From contig JAZTWW010000047.1 of NCBI GenBank assembly GCA_045636065.1, positions 1 through 64,000 on the forward strand: a stretch of 64,000 bases of DNA. Direction: 5' to 3'. The first letter of the stretch is position 1; each line of letters opens with the position of its first letter. Of this stretch, positions 15,936-24,903 are shown piece after piece. The translations under genes and the position numbers were made by a program. The notes beneath the pieces were generated by a model. It did no database searches. It saw only the letters and a program-made list of their open reading frames with translations, and was not told where the DNA came from. The stretch comes from RGIG5050 sp045636065. Lineage in GTDB: Bacteria; Verrucomicrobiota; Kiritimatiellia; RFP12; UBA1067.

Positions 15936-17009
15936 ATGAAAAGACTTCTTCTTGCCGTATCCATGGTGGCGGCGGCTTTTGCGGCCGCCGAGGTGGAGCC
16001 CCAGGCCAAAAAGCCCGAGAAGCCGAAGCCCCTCACGCTTGCGTTCGTGCGCGACGAGGTGGGCCTTGAGAAGATGACCGTGCGCGCGATCGACCCGAAA
16101 TGGTTCATCCAGCCCGAGTACGACGACCGCATCCAGGACCTGCGCGTAAAGATGTCGACGCGCGTTCTTCCCAAGCAAGGGCCCGTGTACCAGATCGCCG
16201 ACACCGGCAACCGCGAAGAGATTAAGGACATGGTAACCTGCTTCGAATATCTCGACGACCATGTCCGCGGCGAGCTGGGTACGCTCCTCAACATGTACCG
16301 TATCGGCCAGTTCGCCGAGCGCTTCTCCAGGTTGAGGCTGATCGCGCGCCGCATCAACGGCTTTGAATACGCGGCAGGCATCCTCGCCATAGACAAGGCG
16401 TGCGCCTCGTTCTGCAAGTATGTAGACGAGATGGAGCGCGACATGAACGCCGATGTCACAGCCCTGGAGCTTCTGATGCTCTCCGGGCTCGACAAGTACT
16501 GCAGCTCAAGCGGGACCACAATCCCCGAGTGGGACCGCAATCTCCGCACTCTCGACATGTACCTCGTGAAGATAGACAAGGAGACGCTCGAAAGCCTCAA
16601 CAAGAACACTTTTGAGCTTATGGCCAAATGCGCCGAATGCCGCAAGGCCATAGCCGAAGCGCGCTCCGTTCTCGCGAAGGTAGAACACTACCAGAAGATA
16701 TCCCAGATCGTGGACGGGTACGACAAGATGATTGTCGCCATCGAGGAGCTGGCGAACGAGGCCCTTGCGACCATAAGGGAGGCCGACAACTCCTCCTCCG
16801 ACATCTGCAAGCTGAGGCGCCTGAGGGAGCTTACGCCCAACAGGTTCATGATGGAGGCGGGCTACCTCCCCACGGACTGCAAGCCCGTCTACACGCGCCG
16901 CGTCCGCGTCGCGCTCAGGGAGTGCAAGCGCCGCTTCAACAAGGCGGCAGAGAAGATCAACGAAAGGCATCGCGGCGAATACGGCTACCACGACGTGGAA
17001 TGGCGCTGA
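15936..17009 (+). CDS. Unknown exported helical protein
   Basis: 357 residues. A signal peptide (MKRLLLAVSMVAAAFA) precedes an almost entirely helical, charged protein with several Cys residues, among them KYCSSSG and KCAECRKA. No known domain is recognised. The N-terminus resembles that of the gene before it (MKRLL), which may only reflect similar signal peptides. The C-terminus is rich in Arg and Lys. Confidence 0.55.
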   Translation: MKRLLLAVSMVAAAFAAAEVEPQAKKPEKPKPLTLAFVRDEVGLEKMTVRAIDPKWFIQPEYDDRIQDLRVKMSTRVLPKQGPVYQIADTGNREEIKDMVTCFEYLDDHVRGELGTLLNMYRIGQFAERFSRLRLIARRINGFEYAAGILAIDKACASFCKYVDEMERDMNADVTALELLMLSGLDKYCSSSGTTIPEWDRNLRTLDMYLVKIDKETLESLNKNTFELMAKCAECRKAIAEARSVLAKVEHYQKISQIVDGYDKMIVAIEELANEALATIREADNSSSDICKLRRLRELTPNRFMMEAGYLPTDCKPVYTRRVRVALRECKRRFNKAAEKINERHRGEYGYHDVEWR

Positions 17010-17029
17010 AAGGCGCATGCGGGGCGGAT

Positions 17030-17662
17030 ATGACTTTAGTTTGGGACTGGAATGGAACTCTTCTCGAGGATGTGGACGCGGCGGTATCCGCGCTCAACTC
17101 CATGCTCCGCAAAAGAGGCATTGAAGAGATCACGCGCGACTACTACCGCGCGCATTTCCGCTTCCCGTCCCGCGATTTCTACGAGGAGCTTGGGGTGGAC
17201 CTCCCCAACGAGGACTGGAACCAGATCTGCATCGACTTCCACGACGGTTTCGAGGCTGCAGGGACGCAGCGCCTCAGGGAAGGGGCGTTCGAGGCGCTCG
17301 AGACGGCGCGTCGCGCAGGGTGGAGGCAGATGCTCCTTAGCGCACACCGCGAGGACCTTTTAAGGCGCGATGCCGCCGAGGCCGGGATCGCGGGATATTT
17401 CGACGCCATAATAGGGACGGACAACCTCGACGGAGCGTCGAAGCTCGAAAGGGCGAGGACGCATTTCGCCTCGGATCCGCCGTCGGATCCTTTCGTCTTC
17501 ATCGGCGACACCCTCCACGATGCAGAGGTGGCCGCCGATCTTGGCGCCAAATGCATACTTTTCACAGGCGGCCACCAGGAGGCTTCGCGCCTCACGGCGG
17601 TGCGCTGCCCGCTCGCGGATTCGCTCACGGGGGCGGTGGACATTCTTGAAACTGCTGTTTAG
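17030..17662 (+). CDS. HAD-superfamily hydrolase, phosphoglycolate-phosphatase-like
   Basis: 210 residues from the ATG at 17030; the open frame extends upstream but has no homology there. Motif I is VWDWNGTLLED (nucleophile Asp6), with Asn in place of the second Asp used for acid-base catalysis. Motif II is MLLSAH, motif III the Lys of SKLERA, and motif IV FIGDTLHDAEVA. A helical cap lies between motifs I and II. Overall it is like Gph-type phosphatases; the Asn could reduce or alter activity, although this form occurs in other HAD proteins. Substrate unknown. Confidence 0.8.
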   Translation: MTLVWDWNGTLLEDVDAAVSALNSMLRKRGIEEITRDYYRAHFRFPSRDFYEELGVDLPNEDWNQICIDFHDGFEAAGTQRLREGAFEALETARRAGWRQMLLSAHREDLLRRDAAEAGIAGYFDAIIGTDNLDGASKLERARTHFASDPPSDPFVFIGDTLHDAEVAADLGAKCILFTGGHQEASRLTAVRCPLADSLTGAVDILETAV

Positions 17663-17679
17663 AGATTGGAGGCAATGAT

Positions 17680-19155
17680 ATGTTAAAACGCCTTTTTGCA
17701 GGATTCTTTGCGGCTGCGATTGCGGCGGTGGCCGCCTTGGCAGGCGAGGCCCCCAAAGGCCCCAACGTCATATTCATACTCGCCGACGACCTCGGCTGGG
17801 GCGATACGGGGTTCATGTGGCAGCGCGCGCGCGCCGAGGGGCTGCCGCGCATATCGACGCCGAACCTGGACAGGCTCGCGGACGAGGGCGTCACGTTGAG
17901 GTCCCACTATGCGGGCGCGCCCGTCTGCGCCCCGAGCCGCGCCTCGCTCATAACGGGCCGCATCCAGGGCGAGTGCTCCCTGAGGGACAACTGCTTCGAT
18001 AGACCCTTCTCCGAGACGAACACCATCGGCACCGTCATGAAGGACGCGGGGTACGCCACGTGGGCGGTAGGCAAGTGGGGGCTCGCGGGCGGCGGCGAAT
18101 CGGGCGCGCCCGTAACGTCCCACCCGCTCGACAGGGGCTTCGACTATTTCTACGGCTTCCTCGACCATATGGCCGGGCACACGTACTACCACTACAGGGG
18201 GTATATCCGCGGCGCCTACATGGGCATAACCGAGAACCGCTCCGATGCGACCGCCTCCGCCGAGGGCATCTACTCGACCGACCTTTTCACCGCCAAGGCG
18301 AAAGAGCTCATTTCGCGCCACGTGTCATCCCAGAGCGGGAAGCCGTTCTTCCTCTATCTCGCCATAAATACGATCCACGGTTCATGCCAGTCCGACGATA
18401 CGATCCTCTGCAAGTCGCCGATGCACGTCCCCGGGCGCCCGTATCCCGAAGAGGGCGTCGTCTGGCCCTTGGAGAAGGAGGAGCTTGAGCTGCGCAACAC
18501 GTGGATCGACCCCATGTACGCCGATCTTCCGCCCATGGCCGCGAGATATGCAACGGCCATAACGCGCTTCGACAATGCCCTCGGGGACCTGATGCGCCAC
18601 CTCGAAAGGCTCGGGATCGACGGTGAGACGGCAATAGTCTTCACCTCCGACAACGGCCCCGCCGACGAAAGCGGCGCCGATCCGAGGTTCTTCTCCTCCG
18701 CCGGGCCCTTCGACGGGCTCAAGCGCGACGTTTTCGAGGGCGGCATGCGCGTTCCCGCGTTCATCCGCTGGAAGGGCAAGGCGCCAGCCGGCGCCGTGGA
18801 CGATACGCCATCCCAGATCCATGCGTGGATGAGGTTCCTCGCAGAGGCCGCCCAGGGGCGGTACGAGCGCCCCTCGTCGCTCGTCTACACCCAGTACGAG
18901 TTCCCGTGGGGCGGCGGCACAGCCGCGTTCAACGAGTTCGCCCACCGCAAGGGATCCGTGAGGGGCCTCCAGCAGATGGTGCGCGTAGGCGACTATGTGG
19001 CCCTTAGAACGCGCATGCGCGACGGCAACGCCAAGGTGCGCCTCTACAACGTCACCGAGGATCCGTTCCAGTCGAACGACCTCGCCCAGGACCCGGCGCA
19101 GGCCGAAAGGCTCAAGGAGCTTACCGCCATACTCGATTCGCGCTACAGGAAATAG
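17680..19155 (+). CDS. Exported sulfatase, formylglycine-dependent type
   Basis: 491 residues. A signal peptide (cleavage near AALAG) is followed by the alkaline-phosphatase-fold sulfatase core: ILADDLGWGD (metal ligands), CAPSRASLITGR (the Cys is converted to formylglycine), VGKWGLAGG and VFTSDNGPADE. It would remove sulfate esters from sulfated glycans outside the cytoplasm. A Cys-type motif can be matured by the anaerobic radical-SAM enzyme or by FGE; neither gene is in the window. It starts 17 nt after the HAD gene. Confidence 0.9.
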   Translation: MLKRLFAGFFAAAIAAVAALAGEAPKGPNVIFILADDLGWGDTGFMWQRARAEGLPRISTPNLDRLADEGVTLRSHYAGAPVCAPSRASLITGRIQGECSLRDNCFDRPFSETNTIGTVMKDAGYATWAVGKWGLAGGGESGAPVTSHPLDRGFDYFYGFLDHMAGHTYYHYRGYIRGAYMGITENRSDATASAEGIYSTDLFTAKAKELISRHVSSQSGKPFFLYLAINTIHGSCQSDDTILCKSPMHVPGRPYPEEGVVWPLEKEELELRNTWIDPMYADLPPMAARYATAITRFDNALGDLMRHLERLGIDGETAIVFTSDNGPADESGADPRFFSSAGPFDGLKRDVFEGGMRVPAFIRWKGKAPAGAVDDTPSQIHAWMRFLAEAAQGRYERPSSLVYTQYEFPWGGGTAAFNEFAHRKGSVRGLQQMVRVGDYVALRTRMRDGNAKVRLYNVTEDPFQSNDLAQDPAQAERLKELTAILDSRYRK

Positions 19156-19157
19156 TT

Positions 19158-19185
19158 GTAACCTTTTCCGTGCAAGCGTGTATAC
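19158..19185 (+). promoter_or_regulatory. ECF-like bipartite promoter box before the ABC1-kinase gene
   Basis: GTAACC (19158-19163), exactly 14 nt, then GTGTATAC (19178-19185), 36 nt before the start codon. The same two blocks with the same spacing occur before three T3SS translocon genes at 28373, 29808 and 30934. It resembles the GGAAC -35 and short -10 of ECF sigma promoters such as the HrpL box. The sigma factor is not in the window. Confidence 0.65.
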
Positions 19186-19221
19186 GATGCGGAGATAACT
19201 TTCAAGCAAGGAGAAGCAGAA

Positions 19222-22200
19222 ATGGCATTGCCTGACATAAGCCTCGCGCAGTTCAACAAGATCGCGAGCGGCGACTACAACGCCGGACAGATAGATTTCA
19301 AGACGAACGACCGCGGTGAAACGGAGCTCGTCAAGATCAACAACCACGTCTGGAGGACGAGCAAGAACAATGTCATCCTTTCGCCAGAGAGGATCCTCGA
19401 GGTGAAGGAGATGTTCCTGAGCGCCCTTGAGAAGGGCGGCGTTCCGGCGGATAAGATGGCCGAGATCCGCGACAGGCTTGGTCTTCCCTCCGAGCTGAAC
19501 CTCCCGGACGGGAAGGACCAGCGCGATGGCATATTGAAGATGCGCTTCACGCCGCTCACCCGCGCGCAGGTGAGGTCGATCCTCGACGAGTACGCCAACG
19601 GCGGCAAGGGCTGTACGCCCGCTTCCGCGAAAGACCTCAGCTGGGACAACTGGGAGGCCGGCCAGAAGACGGCGAACATGAGCTCCAGTAACGTCAAAAG
19701 GCGCGACAACGCGAACATGGCGTCGATGGACAAGTACGCCAAACTGGGCAGATCCGGCGTCAACTACGGCCTTACGGACGCGATGAGCCTTCTCTCGGCA
19801 TCGCGGTCCCTCTCAAGTCTCGGCGAAGCGCAGGACAGCCGCGCCACGGGCGCGAACGCGATCAATGACAGGCTTGCGCAGCGTACGGCCCTCAAGTGCT
19901 CGTTCCAGGGGCTCGTTACGCAGGCCCTCAAGATGCTGCCCGCGAGCGTGCGCGAGTCGGGCGAGTTCAAGCTCTGCGGCGAGACGGTGAATCTAGTCAA
20001 GGGCGACGACGGCAATCTCACGGCCGTCTTCGGCAAGGGATCGTCCGAGACAAGGGTGCCCCTCAAGATGGACGCCGACACGTTCGCTTCGCGCCTTATA
20101 GGCCGTACCGTGGCGGATGCGGATACGCTCGGCTCGACATTGACGAAGAACATCCTCGTGTCGGTGTACGACCGCGATCTCGAGGGCGGTCTGGTGGCGA
20201 GCGAAAAGTCGAGCCTCACGCGCCAGTTCGCCTCGCTCGTCTTGGCCAACAAGTCAGGCGACAAGGTCAACTTCGACTTGCTCGTCAATGGCGACTACAA
20301 TACGGGCATTCTCGTCGAGATGGCCCAGCGCGCCATCAACGGCGAGGATGTCGGCGACTGCAAGGCGAAGCTCGACAACTACCACGCGAAGCTCGTGAGC
20401 GACAACACGAGCCTCCCCAAGGAGATCCGTGAGAAGCTCGAAGTCGTCGCGAACATCCCCCTGGAGAGGCCCAGCAAGGGCGACGGCGAGATGATCGTCA
20501 AAGCGCCGATTGCAGGCAACATCAACAAGGTCGTCCAAGCCATGCCGCCTCAGGAGCCCGCTCCCGTGCCGGCGGGGCTCAAGGACATCGGCGGACTAGA
20601 AGGCGTAAAGGATTTCATCGCCGATCTCGTCTTCTCCGACGACACGATGGTGGGCGACGTCACCGTCAACAAGGCCGGCGAGCCGATGCGCAAGATCTTG
20701 ACGAACGACAAGAACATCGTCGCGTTCGCGGAGATCATCAAGAACCCGTCTTTGGTCAAGACGGCGTGCGCGCAGCAGATCGCCGACGTCATAATCGACG
20801 GCTTCACCAAGATGTCCGACATCATCGGCGAAGAGTTCAAGAAGGCGACCGGCAAGACGCTCGCCGACGCCGCCAAGGAGAACGATTTCGTTTCGCAGCT
20901 CTCGCAGTTCCTGAAGGACCCGACCAAGATGCTCGGCTCGGATCTCGCGAAGTTCGACAATCTGATCCTTACAATGGCGAACAAGGGCTGCGAGCAGATA
21001 CAGAAGTTCATAAACAACGACGTGTTCAAGGTAGGCAACGCCAGCGGCAACATCCAGGGATCTCTCCTCAACGATCCGTACAAGAACCTCGAAGCGAAGG
21101 ATATCAAGTCCCAGCTGGACGGCAAGGGCCTCAACCAGATACTCGACTCCGCCTCGAACGCCGATTCGCCCGGGCAGGTGGGCTTCTTCAAGCAGGTGAT
21201 ATCGAACTACTTCACCTCGCTCGCCAACGCCGACAAGCGCTCGTGCTTCTCCGCGGCGCTCAAGTACGCGCCTACCTTCGACTTCTCGAAGTTTGAGGGC
21301 GAGGCCAAGGTCTCCGCGCAGAAGGCGGCCATCAACAAGTTCACCGGCGCCATCCTCAAGGGTACGAGCCCGCTGCTGCAGAAGATGATGCAGGGGCTTC
21401 CGAAGGACATTATGGGCGATTACGCCGACGCGCTCGACGACATGAAGTCGTCCCTTGCGCCGATTCCGCGCAAGATCGTGCAGGCCCACTTCATGCAGAT
21501 GATCAAAGACTCGCAGAACAAGCCCGGCGCAAAGAAGATCGAGTCGATCGAACTCGTGAAGTCGCTCGGCGCGGCGTCGGTCGGAGAGGCGTTCCTCTGC
21601 AAGTTCACCTATCACGACAAGAAGCCGATGACGGAGAGCTACGTCGACCCGGAGACCCACGCGACGAAGTCGCGCCCGGTGCTGGACAACAACGGCAACC
21701 AGATCATGGAGGATGTGGTCAAGACCGAGAAATTCGTGGTGAAGATCATGCGCCACGACGCCGAACGCCGCGTGAAGGCCGAGGCGGAGATATTCACCGC
21801 CGCCGCGGAGAAGATCGGTCCTGGCATGGCCAAGACGTGGGAAGGCCAGCTCAACCAGTACATGACCGAGTTCGATTTCCGCAACGAGGCGAAGAACGTC
21901 GAGGAGGGCGTCAAGCTCTACAACATAGCGGAGAACCAGAACCATCCTCTCAATGCCATCGCGCCGGACGTCAAGTCGATGGAGCTATCCGACATCGCCG
22001 AGACGAAGAAGGATGTGATGGTGGCGAAGGTTGCGGACGGAAGGCCCGTAGACAAGTTCTTCAAGGAGAACATCACGGGAATCCGCAATGCGGCCTCTGC
22101 GGTCTTCGAGCAGGATCCCGCGACGGGCCGCATAAAGTGGGTTGACGGGCCCATCGACCCCAAGACGCAGAAGCCGAAGAAGGTGCCTGTCGTAAAGCAG

Positions 22201-23664
22201 AACCTCCCGGGCGGCGCGATCCCGAACATGATCGACTACTGCCGCAACAACTACAAGGAGATCAAGAGCGCGCAGCAGAAGCTCATCCAGGCCACGAAGG
22301 CGTGGTTCCACGAGGCGCTTCTCGGATCCGGCAAGTTCCACGGCGACACCCATGCCGGCAACCTGATGATCGGCTCGGGGAACATCACGTTCATCGACTT
22401 CGGCAACCTCTACGAACTCAAGCCCCACTACGTTCTGGATGAAAACAACCAGCCCGTCAAGGAGATGGTCGAGGAGGAGCAGGACGGCGTCAAGGTCATG
22501 GTCGAGCGCAACAAGGTCAGCTTCGACGAGCGCCACGAGCTGCTGCGCGTGATGATGGGCGTTACGTTCCGCGACAAGGCGTTCGTCATCGAGGGCTTCA
22601 GGAAGCTTCTCTCCGAGGAAGGCAAGGTCGCCTTCGACGCGAACCTTCCGAAGATCAACGCGATCCTCGACTCCATACTTTCGAAGGGGCGCTTCTCCTA
22701 TGACATGGTCTACCGCCTCAATGCGGCCGTCTCGGAGCTCCAGAAGCTCGGGCTCGAGCTTCCGCCGCAGATAAACTGCTTCGTGCAGTCGATGGCGCGC
22801 CTTTCGAACACGCTGGCCGAGATGAACACCATCCTCAACCAGACGAGCGAGCTCCTCGACGCAGCCGACGGATACATAAAGCCTGGCTCCGGGAACCAGC
22901 TGGTGCCCACTCAGCGCGATGAACTCGACCTTCTCGGCAAGGCCCTGGATTTCCGCGCCTCGGCGGATGGCCAGAAGAGGATAGACGACATACACGATGT
23001 CGTCGGGCTCTCAAAGGACGGGAAGCCCGTCAAGATCTCGGCCTATTACGACAGGATATGCTCGGAGGAGTTCGGAGGGACTTCGCCCAGGGGTGCGGCG
23101 ATGTTCCGCGAGGGAGGGTCCTACCATACCAGCGTCGTCAACCGCATCATGAACGCCGCCGATCCCCTCACCGAGGCCACCAAGCTCGACGACATGCTAA
23201 GGGGCCATGCCGATGCCGAGCACAACGTATCCGTCGCCGCATACGTGGGCGATCTGGACTTGGCTTTCACGAAATTCCAGACCGACCTCGCAGCCGCCAA
23301 GACGCCGGAGGAGAAGAAAGCGGCCGTTACCACCTACGCCACGCATTACTGCTCAATGCTCGCCGGCGTCATACAGTGCATGCAGCAGACCGAGGAGAAT
23401 CTCGTCCAGATGCGCACATTCGAGTCGGTCGAGAAGCCCAGTTCGTTCGCGAACGCCGTAATGACGACGCTTCTTGACAGCTTCGACGCGCTTGAAACCA
23501 CCTTCGAATCGTCCAGGGGCCAGCTTATCGGCGATGTGCTCAAGATCACGACAAAGGAGCTTGGCGTCTGGTTCGGCGGAGAGGAAAAGCGCATCAACGC
23601 CATAAAGAACGACGCGCTCAAGATGGCCGGCGACGATTCCTACCAGATCGACATCGGCGTGTAG
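19222..23664 (+). CDS. Giant protein with an embedded ABC1/UbiB-type kinase domain, candidate T3SS effector
   Basis: 1480 residues without signal peptide or membrane segments. Residues about 740-1080 form an ABC1/ADCK atypical kinase: SLGAASVGEAF (Ala-rich loop, near 778), the Lys of FVVKIMR (near 838), TEFDFRNEAKN (near 881), HGDTHAGNLM (near 1039) and IDFGN (near 1057). All residues expected for ATP and metal binding are present. The flanks of about 740 and 400 residues are helical and unknown; the N-terminus is polar, as in many T3SS substrates. Normal UbiB proteins are about 500-550 residues with C-terminal membrane helices, so a ubiquinone role is unlikely. An ECF-like box shared with translocon genes precedes it, and a terminator follows. 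Confidence 0.7.
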   Translation: MALPDISLAQFNKIASGDYNAGQIDFKTNDRGETELVKINNHVWRTSKNNVILSPERILEVKEMFLSALEKGGVPADKMAEIRDRLGLPSELNLPDGKDQRDGILKMRFTPLTRAQVRSILDEYANGGKGCTPASAKDLSWDNWEAGQKTANMSSSNVKRRDNANMASMDKYAKLGRSGVNYGLTDAMSLLSASRSLSSLGEAQDSRATGANAINDRLAQRTALKCSFQGLVTQALKMLPASVRESGEFKLCGETVNLVKGDDGNLTAVFGKGSSETRVPLKMDADTFASRLIGRTVADADTLGSTLTKNILVSVYDRDLEGGLVASEKSSLTRQFASLVLANKSGDKVNFDLLVNGDYNTGILVEMAQRAINGEDVGDCKAKLDNYHAKLVSDNTSLPKEIREKLEVVANIPLERPSKGDGEMIVKAPIAGNINKVVQAMPPQEPAPVPAGLKDIGGLEGVKDFIADLVFSDDTMVGDVTVNKAGEPMRKILTNDKNIVAFAEIIKNPSLVKTACAQQIADVIIDGFTKMSDIIGEEFKKATGKTLADAAKENDFVSQLSQFLKDPTKMLGSDLAKFDNLILTMANKGCEQIQKFINNDVFKVGNASGNIQGSLLNDPYKNLEAKDIKSQLDGKGLNQILDSASNADSPGQVGFFKQVISNYFTSLANADKRSCFSAALKYAPTFDFSKFEGEAKVSAQKAAINKFTGAILKGTSPLLQKMMQGLPKDIMGDYADALDDMKSSLAPIPRKIVQAHFMQMIKDSQNKPGAKKIESIELVKSLGAASVGEAFLCKFTYHDKKPMTESYVDPETHATKSRPVLDNNGNQIMEDVVKTEKFVVKIMRHDAERRVKAEAEIFTAAAEKIGPGMAKTWEGQLNQYMTEFDFRNEAKNVEEGVKLYNIAENQNHPLNAIAPDVKSMELSDIAETKKDVMVAKVADGRPVDKFFKENITGIRNAASAVFEQDPATGRIKWVDGPIDPKTQKPKKVPVVKQNLPGGAIPNMIDYCRNNYKEIKSAQQKLIQATKAWFHEALLGSGKFHGDTHAGNLMIGSGNITFIDFGNLYELKPHYVLDENNQPVKEMVEEEQDGVKVMVERNKVSFDERHELLRVMMGVTFRDKAFVIEGFRKLLSEEGKVAFDANLPKINAILDSILSKGRFSYDMVYRLNAAVSELQKLGLELPPQINCFVQSMARLSNTLAEMNTILNQTSELLDAADGYIKPGSGNQLVPTQRDELDLLGKALDFRASADGQKRIDDIHDVVGLSKDGKPVKISAYYDRICSEEFGGTSPRGAAMFREGGSYHTSVVNRIMNAADPLTEATKLDDMLRGHADAEHNVSVAAYVGDLDLAFTKFQTDLAAAKTPEEKKAAVTTYATHYCSMLAGVIQCMQQTEENLVQMRTFESVEKPSSFANAVMTTLLDSFDALETTFESSRGQLIGDVLKITTKELGVWFGGEEKRINAIKNDALKMAGDDSYQIDIGV

Positions 23665-23676
23665 CGGCGCGACGTG

Positions 23677-23703
23677 CGTGCGGCTTAGGCCGCACGTTTT
23701 TTT
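23677..23703 (+). terminator. Rho-independent terminator after the ABC1-kinase gene
   Basis: CGTGCGGC (23677-23684), loop TTAG, GCCGCACG (23689-23696), then seven T residues. Confidence 0.9.
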
Positions 23704-23727
23704 CTGCTATCATAATCCTTCGAAAAG

Positions 23728-23736
23728 TGGTATAAT
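23728..23736 (+). promoter_or_regulatory. Extended -10 promoter of the RND efflux operon
   Basis: TGG directly before TATAAT (23731-23736). No good -35 is seen 17 bp upstream, and the region overlaps the preceding terminator's T-run. The leader to the adaptor gene is about 50 nt. Confidence 0.6.
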
Positions 23737-23792
23737 ACATGCCAAAACCGAGTGTTGGCATTTGAATCACGTGTGCCAGAGAGGGAAGAGAC

Positions 23793-24899
23793 ATGAAGAT
23801 TGGAGCCGGAAAGATCGTAGGTGCGGCGATGTTCGCCGCCGGTGTCGCCGCAATATGGCTTTGGCCTAAGTCGACGGTGGAGGTTGTGGAGGATACGGTG
23901 GTGCGCCCCGTAAGGAGCATGACCGTAACCGGGCGTGCGACTCTTCCCGACATCCGCTGCCCCGGCAGGGTCAGGGCGGGTGAATCGCGCGACATGATGT
24001 TCGAGGTCTCCGGCAGGCTCGTCGAATTCAAGCTCGACAGGGGCCAGCACGTCAAGAAGGGCGACGTCCTCGGCAGGCTCGACACGCGCGACTACGAGGC
24101 GGACGTCGCGAAGGCCGAGGCGGACTTCGAGAGCAAGAGGCTCTCTTACGAGCGCTACAGCAGCGCGCTCGGGAAGGGCGGCGTCTCGCAGGAGGACGTA
24201 TCCAAGGCCGAGGCCGACTTCAAGTCCGCAAGGGCGCAGCTTGCGGTGGCGAAGAAGGCTCTCGACGGCTGCACGCTCACCGCCCCGTACGACGGAATCG
24301 TGGCCGACAAGTATCCCGAGGAGCTTGACATGATCTCCAAGGGGCAGAAGCTCCTGACTCTCCTTAGCGTCGACAGGGTGAAGTTCGACATAACCGTCCC
24401 CGAGACGGCCGTCATCTCCCGCCGCTTCACCCAGATCCTCAAGGACCGCCGCCACTTCGTGGTGTTCGATTCTCTCCCGGGCAAGGAGTTCGACGTCGAT
24501 TTCGAGGAGGCGACGACGCAGGCTGACGACAAGACGCAGACTTTCACGGTGACTTTCTCGATGCCCGTCAGAGACGAGTACAGCTTCCTTCCCGGGATGA
24601 GCGTGACGCTCGTCATAGAAGGCGGCGCAAAGGTGCCGGAAAGCGAAGGCGCCGAGGCCCCACTCGTCGTGCCGGCGGTCGCCGTCGGGCAGGACGAGGC
24701 CGGCGGGCACTTCGTCTGGAAGCTCGTCAAGGCCGAAAAGGACGGCGAGTTCACGACAGTGAAGCAGACCGTCGAGCTGGGGAGGCTCCGCGGCACGGAC
24801 TATTCCGTAACGAAGGGCCTTTCCGAGGGGGACCGCATCGCCGTCGCCGGCGTCTCGGTCCTCACCGAAGGCCGTGTCGTCACCCTATGGAAGGAGTGA
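23793..24899 (+). CDS. RND efflux periplasmic adaptor (membrane fusion protein)
   Basis: 368 residues. An N-terminal membrane anchor (residues about 6-24) is followed by the barrel-sandwich/lipoyl half motif (MFEVSGRLVEFKLDRGQHV, KKGDVLGRLD), an alpha-hairpin (about 95-150), the second lipoyl half (TLTAPYDGIVADKY) and beta-barrel domains. It would bridge the pump that follows and an outer membrane channel; no TolC-type gene is nearby. The pump gene starts 5 nt after the stop. Confidence 0.88.
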   Translation: MKIGAGKIVGAAMFAAGVAAIWLWPKSTVEVVEDTVVRPVRSMTVTGRATLPDIRCPGRVRAGESRDMMFEVSGRLVEFKLDRGQHVKKGDVLGRLDTRDYEADVAKAEADFESKRLSYERYSSALGKGGVSQEDVSKAEADFKSARAQLAVAKKALDGCTLTAPYDGIVADKYPEELDMISKGQKLLTLLSVDRVKFDITVPETAVISRRFTQILKDRRHFVVFDSLPGKEFDVDFEEATTQADDKTQTFTVTFSMPVRDEYSFLPGMSVTLVIEGGAKVPESEGAEAPLVVPAVAVGQDEAGGHFVWKLVKAEKDGEFTTVKQTVELGRLRGTDYSVTKGLSEGDRIAVAGVSVLTEGRVVTLWKE

Positions 24900-24903
24900 C
24901 GGG

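Noticed and set aside
19222..23664. Housekeeping UbiB (ubiquinone kinase) reading of the 1480-residue gene
   Set aside because: Far too long, no C-terminal membrane helices, no ubiquinone genes nearby, and a T3SS-type promoter box in front.
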